DNA of 64,000 nt, taken from the NCBI GenBank assembly GCA_914767885.1, contig CAJZBQ010000023.1, positions 561,501 to 625,500 on the forward strand, given 5' to 3'. Under the pieces are notes generated by a model. It worked only from the letters and a program-made list of their open reading frames with translations. It had not been told where the DNA came from and ran no database searches. Shown here one piece after another: positions 45,127-58,100 of this stretch. Source of the DNA: Blepharisma stoltei. Its lineage: Eukaryota; Ciliophora; Heterotrichea; Heterotrichida; Blepharismidae. Numbering within the stretch: position 1 is the stretch's first letter; the number at the start of each line of letters is the position of its first letter. The position numbers and the translations under genes are program-made.

Positions 45127-46168
45127 TTACTCACTTGCAAACTCTTTAATTTTATTTAGCCACTCCATATACAGCCTCTGTTCTCTATCTATTGAATAAA
45201 CTTCGAGGAAAAGACCAAGATCATCATTTAGCCCCAGCCCTCTGAAATGGTCAGAAATTGCATCTTGCAGCATCTTGTCCAATGTAAAAAATCCTGGCCC
45301 TCGATAAATGCTTCTGTTCATCATTTCTATATTGCTTATAAAATCATCTGTGTTTTCAATCATCATCACGTTTTCGCACCAAATCGATGAATTCCTAGTA
45401 TAGCACTCATAAACGAGGCCTTCTTTAGTTCCATTCTTTTTCAGCAGAACCTTAAAATCCACACTTTGCTCAGGCTGATAATTTTCATCCTGGGCATTCT
45501 TTTCATCTTCTTCAGTCTTAATTGGATCAGGCAATCTTGCATTAAAATGGATCTCGACGTCATATTCTTGTGTTGTTTTTAAAAGCTTAATTAATATTGA
45601 ATTATTTTCATCAACTAACTCCCCCCCCCCCTCCGTGAGTGAACAAAAAAATTTTGTTCACTCACGGAGGGGGATTAATTTTTTTTTTTTTAAAAATTTA
45701 TAAATAAAATTTTATAAAAAATATTTTTTTTCGAAATTTAAAAAAATCCTAATTTTTGCAAAAATTGGAAAGCAAATATAAATTTAATTTATAAAATTTA
45801 TGTTTTAAAATGCAATTCGTTCAAAATTAAAATTAGCTCTAGATTTCATTATAATAATTATCATTTATATATCAAAATTTTTTCATAAAAATATTTTTCT
45901 ATTAAAAACGTTTTTGTTCACTCACGGAGGTGGGTTTTTGGGCAAAAAATAGGGATTTTTCTAATGGTTTTGTTCACTCACGGAGGGGGGGGAGTAAGCG
46001 GAATCCAGCTTTTCTTAGAAAGAATGGTATAGCTTCATCTTGTTGGTATTCAGTCAGTTCTGCATCAATGCATTTTTCTATTGACTTCACAAGACTTTTT
46101 GACATCAAGCTTGTGAACGGTCTCCTAAGAAACTTCTGTGAAAGGAAGCTTATTTGTCGAACCAGCAT
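45127..46168 (-). CDS. Mitochondrial p32/MAM33 (C1QBP-like) protein, interrupted by an IES
   Basis: 220 aa from 46168-45997 and 45617-45127. The N-terminus (MLVRQISFLSQKFLRRPFTS) is an evident mitochondrial targeting peptide. The mature part is acidic and ends with the family signature YRGPGFFTLDKMLQDAISDHF, RGLGLNDDLGLFLEVY and EWLNKIKEF. p32/MAM33 proteins form acidic trimers in the mitochondrial matrix linked to mitoribosome function and oxidative phosphorylation. The IES removal joins AGFRL to VDENN in frame. Its start codon is 14 bp from that of the divergent dynein-like gene. Confidence 0.88.
45618..45996. mobile_element. TA-bounded MITE-like IES in p32 gene
   Basis: A textbook member of the family: after TA 45616-45617 it begins ACTCCCCCCCCCCCTCCGTG, with a hairpin partner GTTCACTCACGGAGGGGG. 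The other end is GTTCACTCACGGAGGGGGGG then GAGTA. 379 bp; TA 45995-45996. The subterminal AAAAAATAGGGATTTTTCTA word is shared with the other members. Confidence 0.95.
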
Positions 46169-46182
46169 CTTTATTAATTTAA

Positions 46183-49100
46183 ATGGAAGAAAGGAAATTC
46201 AATCTCCAAAAAAGTGGCAAGTTAAGCACCTCTTCTTCGTCTATGGGGAATTCAGGCAGTCTTTCTCATAGAGGAGCAGAAATTTCTCCATTGAGAGCTT
46301 ATAATGATTATTCAAGCGTGGAAACGAGGAAAATGGACCAAACTACGTTTAGAAGCAGCGAAGAATTAACAAGAACTGCGACTTATGTTAATCCAATGCA
46401 TTCTGGGAGAATTTATAAAGAAATTGAGCATATGTAAGGTTTAGGTAGAAATCGGAATAATTCGTCAAAGAAAATGACACCAAAGCCGCCATCTCAAAAA
46501 CCTGAAAGTTCGATTCGGTTTGAAGGAGCGGGAAGAAGGCAATTTAAACGAGGAAGTGGGAGCAAGCTCTCAAAATCGAAATCGCCTATAAGATCTGTTG
46601 GGAAAAGGTCATCAAAAACCCCAACGCCAAATATGAATATACAATATCTTCCAACTTCTCCAAAAAACTTATCTCAGCCTGTATCTAAATTATTCTATAT
46701 CAGGCTGAATTTACTGCTCAAAATCCTTAATTATTGCCATTTATTTAATGCTTGCAACTAAATTAAGCCAGGTATAATTTCAAAAGTATCACCAATGGTT
46801 AGAGAATCTAGACACAGCGAAGGATTAATTATCCCAAAAGACCAAGCTGATATTATAAGACAACACAAAAAATCAACCCCGATTGCATTAGACAAAAAAT
46901 ATGGACAAGATAAAAGGATTATTTTTATGCCTTTTGAAAGCAGAGATGACACCTCAGGAGCTGTAATTTTTAACGATCATGGGTTTATTGAATTTCCTAA
47001 AGAAGAAAAACCATCAAAATTCGTGAAAAATAAAACAATAAGTGCAGAAAATTACCAAATTGAAGCTTTGCAAGCGCTATCTTTTGTAAAGAATTTTAAA
47101 AAGCGAAAAAATTTTAAAAAATGAAGAAAAGAAGTAAAAAGTGCTTTGTTTGTAAGAAAAAGGCATGAATTTGTGAGAAATTTCTGGGGGAGTCAAGTTA
47201 TTGCAATGAAAGAATATGTAAAAATTAAAGAACAGATAAATACTTTTGCAACCATTAAAGAAAGCTTTTTAAATGAAGATTGGTATAGAAACAGTGCTGA
47301 AGAATCATATAAAAATATCATAAATAGTGTCAACAAATTAATGCAAAAAATTGGATCAGGGATTAAGAAAACTTTGGATGAGTCTTTAAAGACAAAATTT
47401 GGGGATAAACTTGTGTATAACAAAATTGTCAAAATTTTAGAAGAAAAGAAAAACTCTGGCGGCAGAAGATTGAGGGAAACCAAGGAAAGCAAGCTATCTC
47501 GAGAAAAATTATTGGAGATATTTCTCAAGCTGATTTATCTTAAATATCAAAGCGGAATTGTTGAATTAGTTGAAGACACATATCAAGGATCACTTCTTTT
47601 ATTTTGCAGCTCAAAAAGGCCAAAATTTGCTCTGGTACTTTCTATTGATGATATCTTAACTTTTGTTCCAGACCCTGAAGCTTTGACAGCTAAAATTTTA
47701 GAATCTCTTGAAGCTTTTAAACAAGCAATTATTAACCATGCAATACATGATGAAATCAACTCAAATATTTTTCAAGCACAAATGTTTAACTTTGAACATA
47801 TACTGGAAAATAATGGAATATTAGCAGACACAAATAAAAATATTCAGCAAAATTTTAATAAGGATATTGCACTTGCCAAAAAGTTTATCAGTAAGTTCAA
47901 ATCCCTTGAACAAATTATACCAGTAAAAAAACAATGAATTACTGATATAGAAAATAAAGAGATCAATATCGGCTTATTTTTTCAGAAAAATTATAAAATT
48001 CTTGCAGGTTATTCCAGCCAGCTAAACGAATTGCCTTTTCCAAGCTTCAAAGCAGGAATTTTTAATATTAAAACCGAATCACTAAAAACACAAATGCAAG
48101 GCTTTATGGATTCAATAAAAAGCTTACTAAAAGAAAAACTTCCAGCTATAATTGTTAATGAAATCAACGATTTCAAAGAAAATATAAGGACATTTAGCAA
48201 CCTTATCAATGAAAGATATTCATCTATTTCACAAATTTCACAGCATTGAAAGCAGATTTCTGAGTTAAAGAAAGTTAAATTAAATGAGCTTGACAATAAA
48301 AAAGATTTTATTACTGAGAGTATAAAATATTTAAAAAAAGAAGGGATTTCTGAAACAGCTAATGTTCTTAAAGAAGATTTATCGTATGACCAAAAACTAT
48401 TTAATAATCAAATTAATGACATAGAAAAGTGTTATAAAGATTTGAGGCCAGCCCTAGAAGAGCAATTACTCGAAAATTCTTATAAATTATCAAAAAAAAT
48501 CAAAAAGTTTGAAAGTAAATATATTTTGCATTATCTACAAGACACACAAAGAATTTCACATGCAAGCAACACATTAAAAGAAATAGAGAAAAGAGGAGAA
48601 GCTTTACTTTCACTAAAACAAAAAGTCGAGCTTTATGTAGATTATTATATTTCTTTACAAGAATTAAATTCAGGTAATCCTTTATCGTTTCAGCTTCAAT
48701 GCAGAGGAGATTTTGATATATTGCACACTCTTCATAAAGACACTTTAAACCTATGAAAAATAGTCATTGATTGAAAATCTTATACTGGAAAATGAATGGA
48801 AACAAACTTTTCACAATTAAATGTCTCCAAAATGCTTGAAGATATAAAAAATATTAACGAAAAATTAAAATTTGATTGCTATGAAAGCCTTCTGTTTACA
48901 AAAACAGCAGAAAAAATAATTAAATCAATAAATGAAGAAATTAATGGATTCCTATGCATGTCTGAAACATTAATTGAGCTGAAAAGTGAACTTTTAAAGC
49001 CAAGGCACTGGGAGATGATCGTAAATGCAATTAAAAAGCCTCATTTATTGAATATTTCTTTTAAGCTGCAAGACCTCAAAGATTCAAACTTAGACCGATA

Positions 49101-52100
49101 TGAGTCCAAGCTTAAACATATTTTTGAGCAAGCCAAAGAAGAAAACAAGCAGACTGCTTGTTTATCAATGATTAAATCTCTATGGGAAAGCTTAGAATTA
49201 TCCACTGACATCTACAAAGGACGTTTAGATACTTTTATTTTGACAAATATTGACCAGGTTGAATCTTTAATAGAAGAGCATTTAGCATTGATCGAAAGCA
49301 TTGACAAAACAATTTATTCAGAATATTTGCAAGATGATATAACAGAACTTAAAGAAAAACTTACACTGATGAGTGATGTGTTAGAAACATGGACAGAGTG
49401 TCAAAACTCTTGAAAGCAGCTTGAACCAGTTTTTAGCTCAGGATATATGCAAGAGACTATGCCAAATGAGTATGAAGCTTTCAAAGATCTTCAAACTACA
49501 CTAAGGTCCATTATGTGAAGTGTACACCAAGCACCAAAAGTGCTAAACCAATTATTGGCGCCTAATAAAAGCACAGTCCTTGAAGATATATCTTCCAAAA
49601 TTTGTGACCTCCGTAAGAATATCAAAGCTTATTTAGAAAATAAAAGAGCAAATTTTCCAAGGTTTTTCTTTCTCTCAGACGCTCAACTCCTACAATTTTT
49701 ATCACTTATTTATTCCCAGCAAGAATATGATAAGCATTTATCAATAATTTTCCCTGGTGTTTCTAAATTTTATATCAAAAAATTGAACTCAAATAAGCCT
49801 ATTAAAGATGAAGAGGAAGAAGTTGACCTTGACGTCGCCCCTTTTAATTGTTTTTCTCCTGCTGTCAATGAAATAATTGATCCTTTTGAATTTTCGATCC
49901 CTGAAAATCATGAAATAATTAATATAGAAAATCAAGAAACTGAAAGCAAAGGAAATGTACAAATTTTGCAGCTAGAAGAAAGAGATGATTATATAGTAGC
50001 GAAACAAAGAAGACTGAGAGAAAAATATGGAGGAAGCGAGGTAGAATTAGGTGGAATGATGCCTTATGAAATTTTAGGAATGGTTGGACATAACGGAGAA
50101 CTTCTTCTATTTGAAAGAGCTGTTGGGATTCATGAAGGAATTGAAGGCTGGATGGGTGAAGTTGATCACCAAATGAAAGATACCCTTGCAAAAATGATTT
50201 CTTTTGCTGTAGCAACGTTCCCAAAACAAAGCTTAGATGAATGGGTGCTTGATTTTCCTCAGCAAATCATATATACCTCTATTTTATTGATTTTAACTCA
50301 TGAAATCACAGAACTCATGGAAGATAAAGATAAAGAAAATTCTTCAGATTCCGAAGTTAGTATTGACAAAGATGACCCAATCCCAGAAATTTATGAAGAT
50401 CATTTTTCTAACTCCCCCCCTGTGAGTGAGCAAAACCATTGGAAAAATCGCTATTTTTTGCACCCTCCGTGAATGAACAAAATTTTTTTTAATAGAAACA
50501 AAATTTTATTAAAAAAATATTGATATATAAGTGGTAATTAGTATAATGAAATATCGAGCTAATTCTGTTTAATTTTGAACAAATTGCGTTTTGAAACATA
50601 AATTTTATAAATTAAATTAATATTTGCTTCCCAATTTTTGCAAATTAGGATTTTTTTAAAATTTCCTATAAAATTTATATATAAATTTTTTTAAAAAAAT
50701 TAGCCCCCCTCCGTGAGTGAACAAAATTTTTTTGTTCACTCACGGAGGGGGGAGTAAGGTTTATTTTGGAAGCTCAGCTCAGTCTCATTCTTTAGAACCT
50801 AGTAAAGAAGACCTTATGCGATATTTACAGAGTAAAAGCTATAAGGGTTTATATCTCAGGCTTCAATTCTGGATAAACCAATTAATAAAAAGTTTTCAAA
50901 ATGACCAGATAGGAGGTCAGAAGCTGGTTCCAGTACAAATTATGTCTTTAAGATCTTTGGTGTATTTTTTAAGCTACCAAAGAGATATTGTCGGAAATTT
51001 AATTGAAAAAAAAATTTACTCTACTGGTGATTTTGAGTGGCAAAAACTGTTTAGGGTATATTGGAAAGCAAATGAAAGTATCAGTAAAATTGAGTGTGGA
51101 GGTTTGCATATGATTCAAGGCAATGAATATTTGGGGACTTCATATAGATTACTCTGCACTCCTATTACTACAAGATATTATGTGTTCATAAGCAGTGTTC
51201 TCAGAGAAACCTCATCTGTATTATTTAAAACCAATCCAAGCCATGACTATGCAGGCGATGTCTTTGAAGAATTCAGCAATCTTTGTGGGATGGCCAATAA
51301 AAGGATTTATATAAGTTCAGACTCAAAAATGCAAATGCTAATGCAATGTTTAAATGGGGCTGCCCTAGCTAATGTTTGGATTATATTTGAGCATATAGAT
51401 AGGCTTAATCATGCAAACCTACAGGTATTGACAAAAGAAATACAAATGGTTCAGCAGCAGTTTCTTATAGCTGAGGTTGGAGTTGAGAGCCAGCAAGAAG
51501 ATAGCATGAGGGCTCCTAAAAAAGATAGGCAGGTAATAGAACCAATCCCAGTTCCTGAAGCAGGCTCAAAAACTTTAATAGAGAAGTCTGGCGTCGGGAC
51601 TTATTCATATCCAAGCAATGAAATATCAGATTCTGTAATAAAAGAGCGGCCGCTATTAAAATACCCAAATACTATGTTTGTTGTTATGGCTTCACTATCA
51701 CCGAATCATTTTCAGAAAGACAACGCACTTTTATCAGCTTTACAATTGTCATTTAGATGCATGGAAATGATCAGGCCTGATATCAAAATGATTTCTTCGG
51801 TTATGCTTATAAGAGAAGGATTTAGGTATTATCAGTCCCTCAGTGTTCTTATCCATAAATTCACCAAAAACTTGATTGAGAAAGTCGATTATCTGCTGGC
51901 AATTACAAGAAGAGATATCATGCTTTTAGTGTTAATAGCAAAAAAGTTCAGAGATATCTGCATAAGTGAATGTGATTTAGAACAAAACGAAATAAATTCT
52001 GTTATAAAAGCATGTAGAATGCTGTTTTACCAAAAAATCACGATTCAAAGGTCAGGAAATTTAATTTTGAATAAAGAACAGCTAAACAATTCGCAAGAAA

Positions 52101-55100
52101 TTATAGACTGCTGCGTTGAGAGAACTTTTAAAACTGAAAAATTCCCAGATTTTGAACAAAATGATTTAAGAAAAGGCCTTGAAAAAGTTATTAAAGAAGA
52201 AGGATTAACAATCCAAGAGTCTCAGCTTCAGTTGTGTGAAGACATTTATCATGGATTAAGAATAAATAGAGGTGTTTTAATATTAGGCCCATCTATGTCA
52301 GGCAAATCTACGTCATTATCTTTATTATCATCAGCTCTCAAAAACCTCCATAAAATTGAAATTAAACAGCACATTTTGAACCCAAATATTTTTACTTTTA
52401 AACAACTTTTCGGAGCATTAGCAGTTGAAAAAAATATTAAAGGCGGGATTTTGACAAAAATAATGCAAATAGTAAGTGAAAAATATGAGCAAGAAACATC
52501 ATGGCTTGTTTTTGATAGTAAAAATATAGAGCCTTGGTGGGCTGATTCATTTATCCCAATATTAGAGACCTCACCTTTATTATATTCAGATACCATTACT
52601 TTTGAGACTTGGGAAATGTTGTTAACTCATATTTCTTCGATAGCCAGCAGACAAGATATGATTTCGCTACCATCTATGACTCAACTTATAATACCACAAA
52701 ATATGTCGATTATATATACTGCAGAAAATGCTTCCTCAGCTCCCCCAAGCTTATTTACAAGAGTTAGTTCATTATTTGTTGACAATAAATCATTAGAATG
52801 GGAAGCAATTATTGTCCCAAGGATAAAAACAATTAGCATGAAATTGATCCCTTATGGGATTACAAGCGAGTGTGAATTTTAGGATAATAATAAAATGGCT
52901 TCGGATGAAAAGATAATCCACTCCGTGAATTCCTTTTACCTCTCCAATTTTTATTATTATGGGATTAGGCTTTTATGCATGACTTCTGCACAAGAGGGAA
53001 AAAATGGTGATGAATTTTATACTTGACCACCTTGTTTATCGTGCTTTACTCTTTCCTTGCTGATATAAAAGGTAGAACCCTTAGGTCGAACGGACGTTGG
53101 GAAAGTCAGATAGAAATAGACAATCGCTAGGCCAATAATCTTTCCTGTATTCTGGGTTCCCAAAATGCTTCAAGGGACTAGGAGGAGCGAACCGAACTGT
53201 GAAGTTCGAAATGAGCTCGAAAGAGAGTAGCGATAAGATGGGAGAAAAGTGTCTCACCCACACTGCATAACTAGAGACCCAACTAGATTTAGCTAAATTA
53301 ATTTAATTGATTGAGTAATTTTAGGGTTTTTTATCGAAAAACTTAAACATTTAATTGATGAAGCTGATGAGCAATTCAAAGAATTGAGCCACTGAAATAG
53401 CAAAAATTTAATGATGGGGCTTATAAGAAATTTTGAAGTATTCTTAAGAACAGGAATTTTAGAAATATTTTCTCCATTAGAATTTGAAAAAAATATGAAT
53501 ATATACACAGAAGTAGAAATGAATAAACTTGTAAATAAAGAATTTATTCATAAAATCCCAGAAATCAATGAGCTGAAATCACGGCTTGAAACAACTATTA
53601 TTCATTCATTTGTATGGTCTTTTGGTGCAATTCTTAATGGTGAAAACAGAAAAATATTTACTCCTTTTCTCTGTGAGCAAACAAAACTATTAGAAAAATC
53701 CCTATTTTTGCCCAAAAACTACTCTCCGTGAGCGAACAAAAATATTTGATTTATAAGTTATAAGTATTAATGAAATCTCTAGCTAATCTGTTTTATTTTA
53801 AACAGCTTTTTCAAAACATAAATTTTACAAATTAATTTGCAATAAAATTATTTCGAATTACTATAAATTTATATATCATTTTTTTAAAAAAAAATTAACC
53901 CCCTTCCGTAAGCGAACAAAATTTTCTTGTCGCTCATGGGAATTATAAAATTCTTTTCAATTCCCAAAAATTATTGAAATTGAAATATTTTTATCCTCAA
54001 ACTCTGAATGCATTTGAATCATTTATAGATTTTGACAATTTTAATTTTCTCCCAATTTATGAAGAATCTTCAGTATATTTAAACGATCTTTTACCATCAA
54101 ATTCAATAATAATTCCTTCAGAAGAAATGGCAAAAGCATACTATTTATTAAATACTATTTTATCACCAACCAATTATAGCCCTCAGTCTTTTCTTCAGCA
54201 TGTTCAGATAGTAGGACCTTCAAGTTCAGGAAAAACATCCCTTATTAAGCATTTTTTACATAAGAATTCAGATTTATTTTATAGCAAACATTATACTTTC
54301 AACCCCTCAATAAAAGGTTATCATTATTTTGACATATTGCTTAAAAAATCTAATTTTTGCGAAAAAAATAGCACAATGCTTATAATAGAAGATGTTCATT
54401 TAGATGATAGCAATTTTACTTTGGAAAGAATAAAATTTTGGATTGAAAATAATGGGATTTATGATCCTAAAAAGCTTTCTTTTGTCATCTCAGAAAAAAT
54501 TAATTTTATAACCAGCACAATACAAATGAATATTCAATGTAGTAAAAATACAACTTCAATTTATATTGAGACACCAAGCGACAAAATTTATAAGCAGATT
54601 TTGGTATCCTCGATTTCAGAAAATGCTGATAGCGCAGATTTTAGTATAAATAACTACATAAAACCTATAGCTAGCATTTACCTAAATACAAAAAACTATC
54701 TTCAGAATAACAAATACTGTGGCATAGATAGAATTATTGAAAATTTCAAACAGTTCTATTATTTCTCAACAATTTCTGGAAATGAAGCTATCGAAAAAGA
54801 GTATATCAGCGAGCTTATTATGCATGAGATACAAAGAGGCTTTAGTGATTTCGTAGCAAATGATCAAGAATTTAATAAAAACCTAGTAGCTTTGATTAAT
54901 ATAAAACTTCGCACAGAAATAAAAGAAGAACCATATCTATTTTTCGATTACACAGAAAAGAATTCTAAAGAGTTTAATAATAAAATTACAGTAGAAAGAT
55001 TGCCGATTATTCAACAAAAATTAGCTGAAAAAATGAAAAAACTAGAAAAAAATTTTGAAGAAAACTTAAATATTATGACACCTTTATATTTTCAAAACTC

Positions 55101-58100
55101 TTATATAGCTCATGCACCTTAATAGATCTCTATAACCCAGCAGAATACCTATCAGAAAAAATATGGTACAGGGCACCTGCCTTATACAGTATAAGTCTGA
55201 TTAGCCCCTTAAAACCATAAACGGAGATTTGTCATTTTCGTTTTTACTTTTCAAAAAAGCTGACAAGTACAAATTAATTTTGGAAATTAAAATGGATGGC
55301 CAATAATGATTTAAAGTATTTCAGAGGCTATATACAAACTTTATATGAAAAATTTGTAGGATACTTTATTTAGAAAATACTCATAGTATTTTGTGCGCTT
55401 CACCTGGAAATCTTTCATATGAATGCCTTCAAATTGCAGCTTCTTTAACTGATTCTAGAATTTTAAAACCACAAGTTAAGCAATTAAACGATTTTCAGCA
55501 CTTCAGGTATTTTTTCGAGCAAAGCTTGATTCAGGCTCTTGAATGTGGCCAAGAAAACCCTTGCATATTTCTTTGTGATCTCCAATATTTGAAATCCGAG
55601 GAATATATCAAACTTATTAGTTGGTTTATTACAACTGACTCATGAGATATCAACTTGTTCTCAAAATCGTTTTCAAAGCATATTTCAAAGCGAGAAAAAG
55701 AAAATAAATTCAAAAATACTAAGCTCCAAAGCAAAACATCAGCTAGTATCATGAGTACAATTAAAAGAAGATTCCACATCGTTTTTATTTTACCATCCAA
55801 TAAAGATTTTGATATTCTGTCAAAAGATTATCCAAAATTAATTTCATGCTGTGAATTCATTAAATTCGATAAAAATAATCATGAAGGGTTTCAAAAATCT
55901 GAATCAAGTATAAATATTAATGAGATTATAACTGATATCATGCAAATGATTGAAAATAAATTCAAAATTTTGAATGATAAAAATACGATGGAGAAACCTT
56001 TATGTGATAAGAACAAATATCCCGATTTTCTATGCCAAAAAAGGGTTTTGCTACTTATGGAAATTTTTAATGAAATTGCTTCTTATATAGAAAGCTTTAT
56101 TGATTCGGTTAAAGATAATCTTAGTCAGTCTATTGGGAAATTTGATGATCTAGTATTGAAATATCCAGAGCATTCAGCTAGTTTAAAAGAAACTTTAAAA
56201 GGATTGAATCAAAAGTTATCTATATATGAAAAATTTACTAGCACTCTTATGACAGATAGTCTTATTTTAGCATGCAATTCTGTTTATAGTTATTGCCCGA
56301 GGATGGCGCTATCTTACGCCATCCTCGGGCAATTCAAAAATGGCCCCACACCGGTAATTGAACCCACGTGTGGGGCCATTTTTGGTTCGTGGAGAACATC
56401 GACTTCCACGCACCAAAAATGGCCCCATACGTGGGTTTGATTCCCGGTGTGGGGCCATTTTTTAAATTGCCCGAGGATGGCGCAAGATAGCGCCATCCTC
56501 GGGCAATAACTATATCTTGGAATTGTAAGTGCTGAAGAAAAATTTGACATATGAAAAGCTTTGGCAGAATTACTACAATGCAAAGGGTTAAGTATTGATG
56601 AATGCTGGAGATCCAATGATAAATCCAAAATCAAACAAAAATTCAAAAGTTTCGCAAAAATTTTCAACAAAAATCTGAATGATTCTGATCTGTGCACATT
56701 GAATGCTCTTGAAGCTTTAATAGCTTCATCGCTTTCGAAAGGCTTATCAATATTAATTGATGAACATGGGGAATTTGATAGCATTTTAGAAACAAATACA
56801 AAAGAAAAACCTATTAAGATAGTGAGCTCTTCAAGCTCTTCAGATAAGCTATGAAAAGATGGAATTACTGTTGATATTCCAATTTTCCTTTATGATTATT
56901 CTGAAATAAATCCAGAAGGAGATTTAGAGTCATGAAAAATAGGTCCAGGATACACTCGTGATGATCCTACTTATTGCATTTTATATGAGCAAAATATTTT
57001 AAATGTTTCTTCGTTTTCAAAACAGATATACTTATTTAAGCCAAGAGCTGATATGTACCTTCCATCAATATTTTATTCATCAAGCCTGTTTAGTTGGATC
57101 TGCACTATTGATACCAAAAAATGTATTGAAAAACTGATTGAAATTTTAATGAGCCATTTGCACCCAGACGAGTACAATATAATATTAAAAATGAAAGAAG
57201 AAATAGAAAATGCGAAAAATCAAGTTGGTGAACTGAAAAATAAAAAAATTGCAGAAATTGAGCGCTTTGAAGATAAAAGCGACATTAACTTACTAGTGAA
57301 AATATTGTCTGAATTTAATGATATGAAAGAACTTTTAAAAGATAAGAAGAGTTCTTGCCACAATTTTTTAATTCCTCCTATTAGTTAGTGAACAAAAAAT
57401 TAGCTCATTTTTTGGAAAAAATCATCTTCGTTATTAAGAAAAAATTTTTTTGCAGGTAATAATTAGATATATAATTAATGACGATTATGACAAAATATCC
57501 TTATAATTTTAGACAGCTTGCACTCTAGAAAATTATTTTAATAACTTTTTAATTAAATAATATTGTTAAAAAATAACCCTATAAAGATTTTTCGCTTCTT
57601 AGAAAGGGAGACTGTAAAAAAAAATTTGAAATCCTTAAAAAACATTCTGAATATATTTTAATGATATATCTATCATTGAAGCAGACAGGCAAAATTACTG
57701 GAGATATTACTTACTCTTGAAAAACTTTCAAAACCATTATATCAATGATTGTTTCTAAAAGTATGAGAGACGCAATTTTAGAAGCAAACGAGCAAAGCAT
57801 CGAAAGCTCCAAAGAAAGTAGTCAAGTTGTAATCGATGATGATTTTTTCAATAGAGAAATAATGCCAGCTATATTTAACGCAATAAAAAACGGCATCCCA
57901 CAAATGCATTCTTGCTTATTTTCATTAATTTTTGCGTTAAAAATTGCTGTGAAAAGATCTGTGATTTCTGATATGGATTTTGCTTTATTTGGAAAATTTT
58001 TTGCAAAAAATAAAATTTCTTTAACATGAATGTCAATTTTGGATAAAGAAGTTCCAACATGCGATACCTGGAAAGAAATATACGGGGCTTTGACCACAGA

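Noticed and set aside
47938-47940. TGA codons as stops or selenocysteine, making many genes look broken
   Set aside because: TGA aligns with Trp across many genes and paralogues; no selenocysteine element is needed.
56430-56460. GGGTTTGATTCCC resembling a tRNA T-arm / B-box
   Set aside because: No acceptor, D or anticodon arm is found around it; it is part of the palindrome.
56314-56784. Minus-strand 156-codon ORF over the palindromic IES
   Set aside because: It is created by the palindrome and crosses into the antisense of the dynein-like frame.
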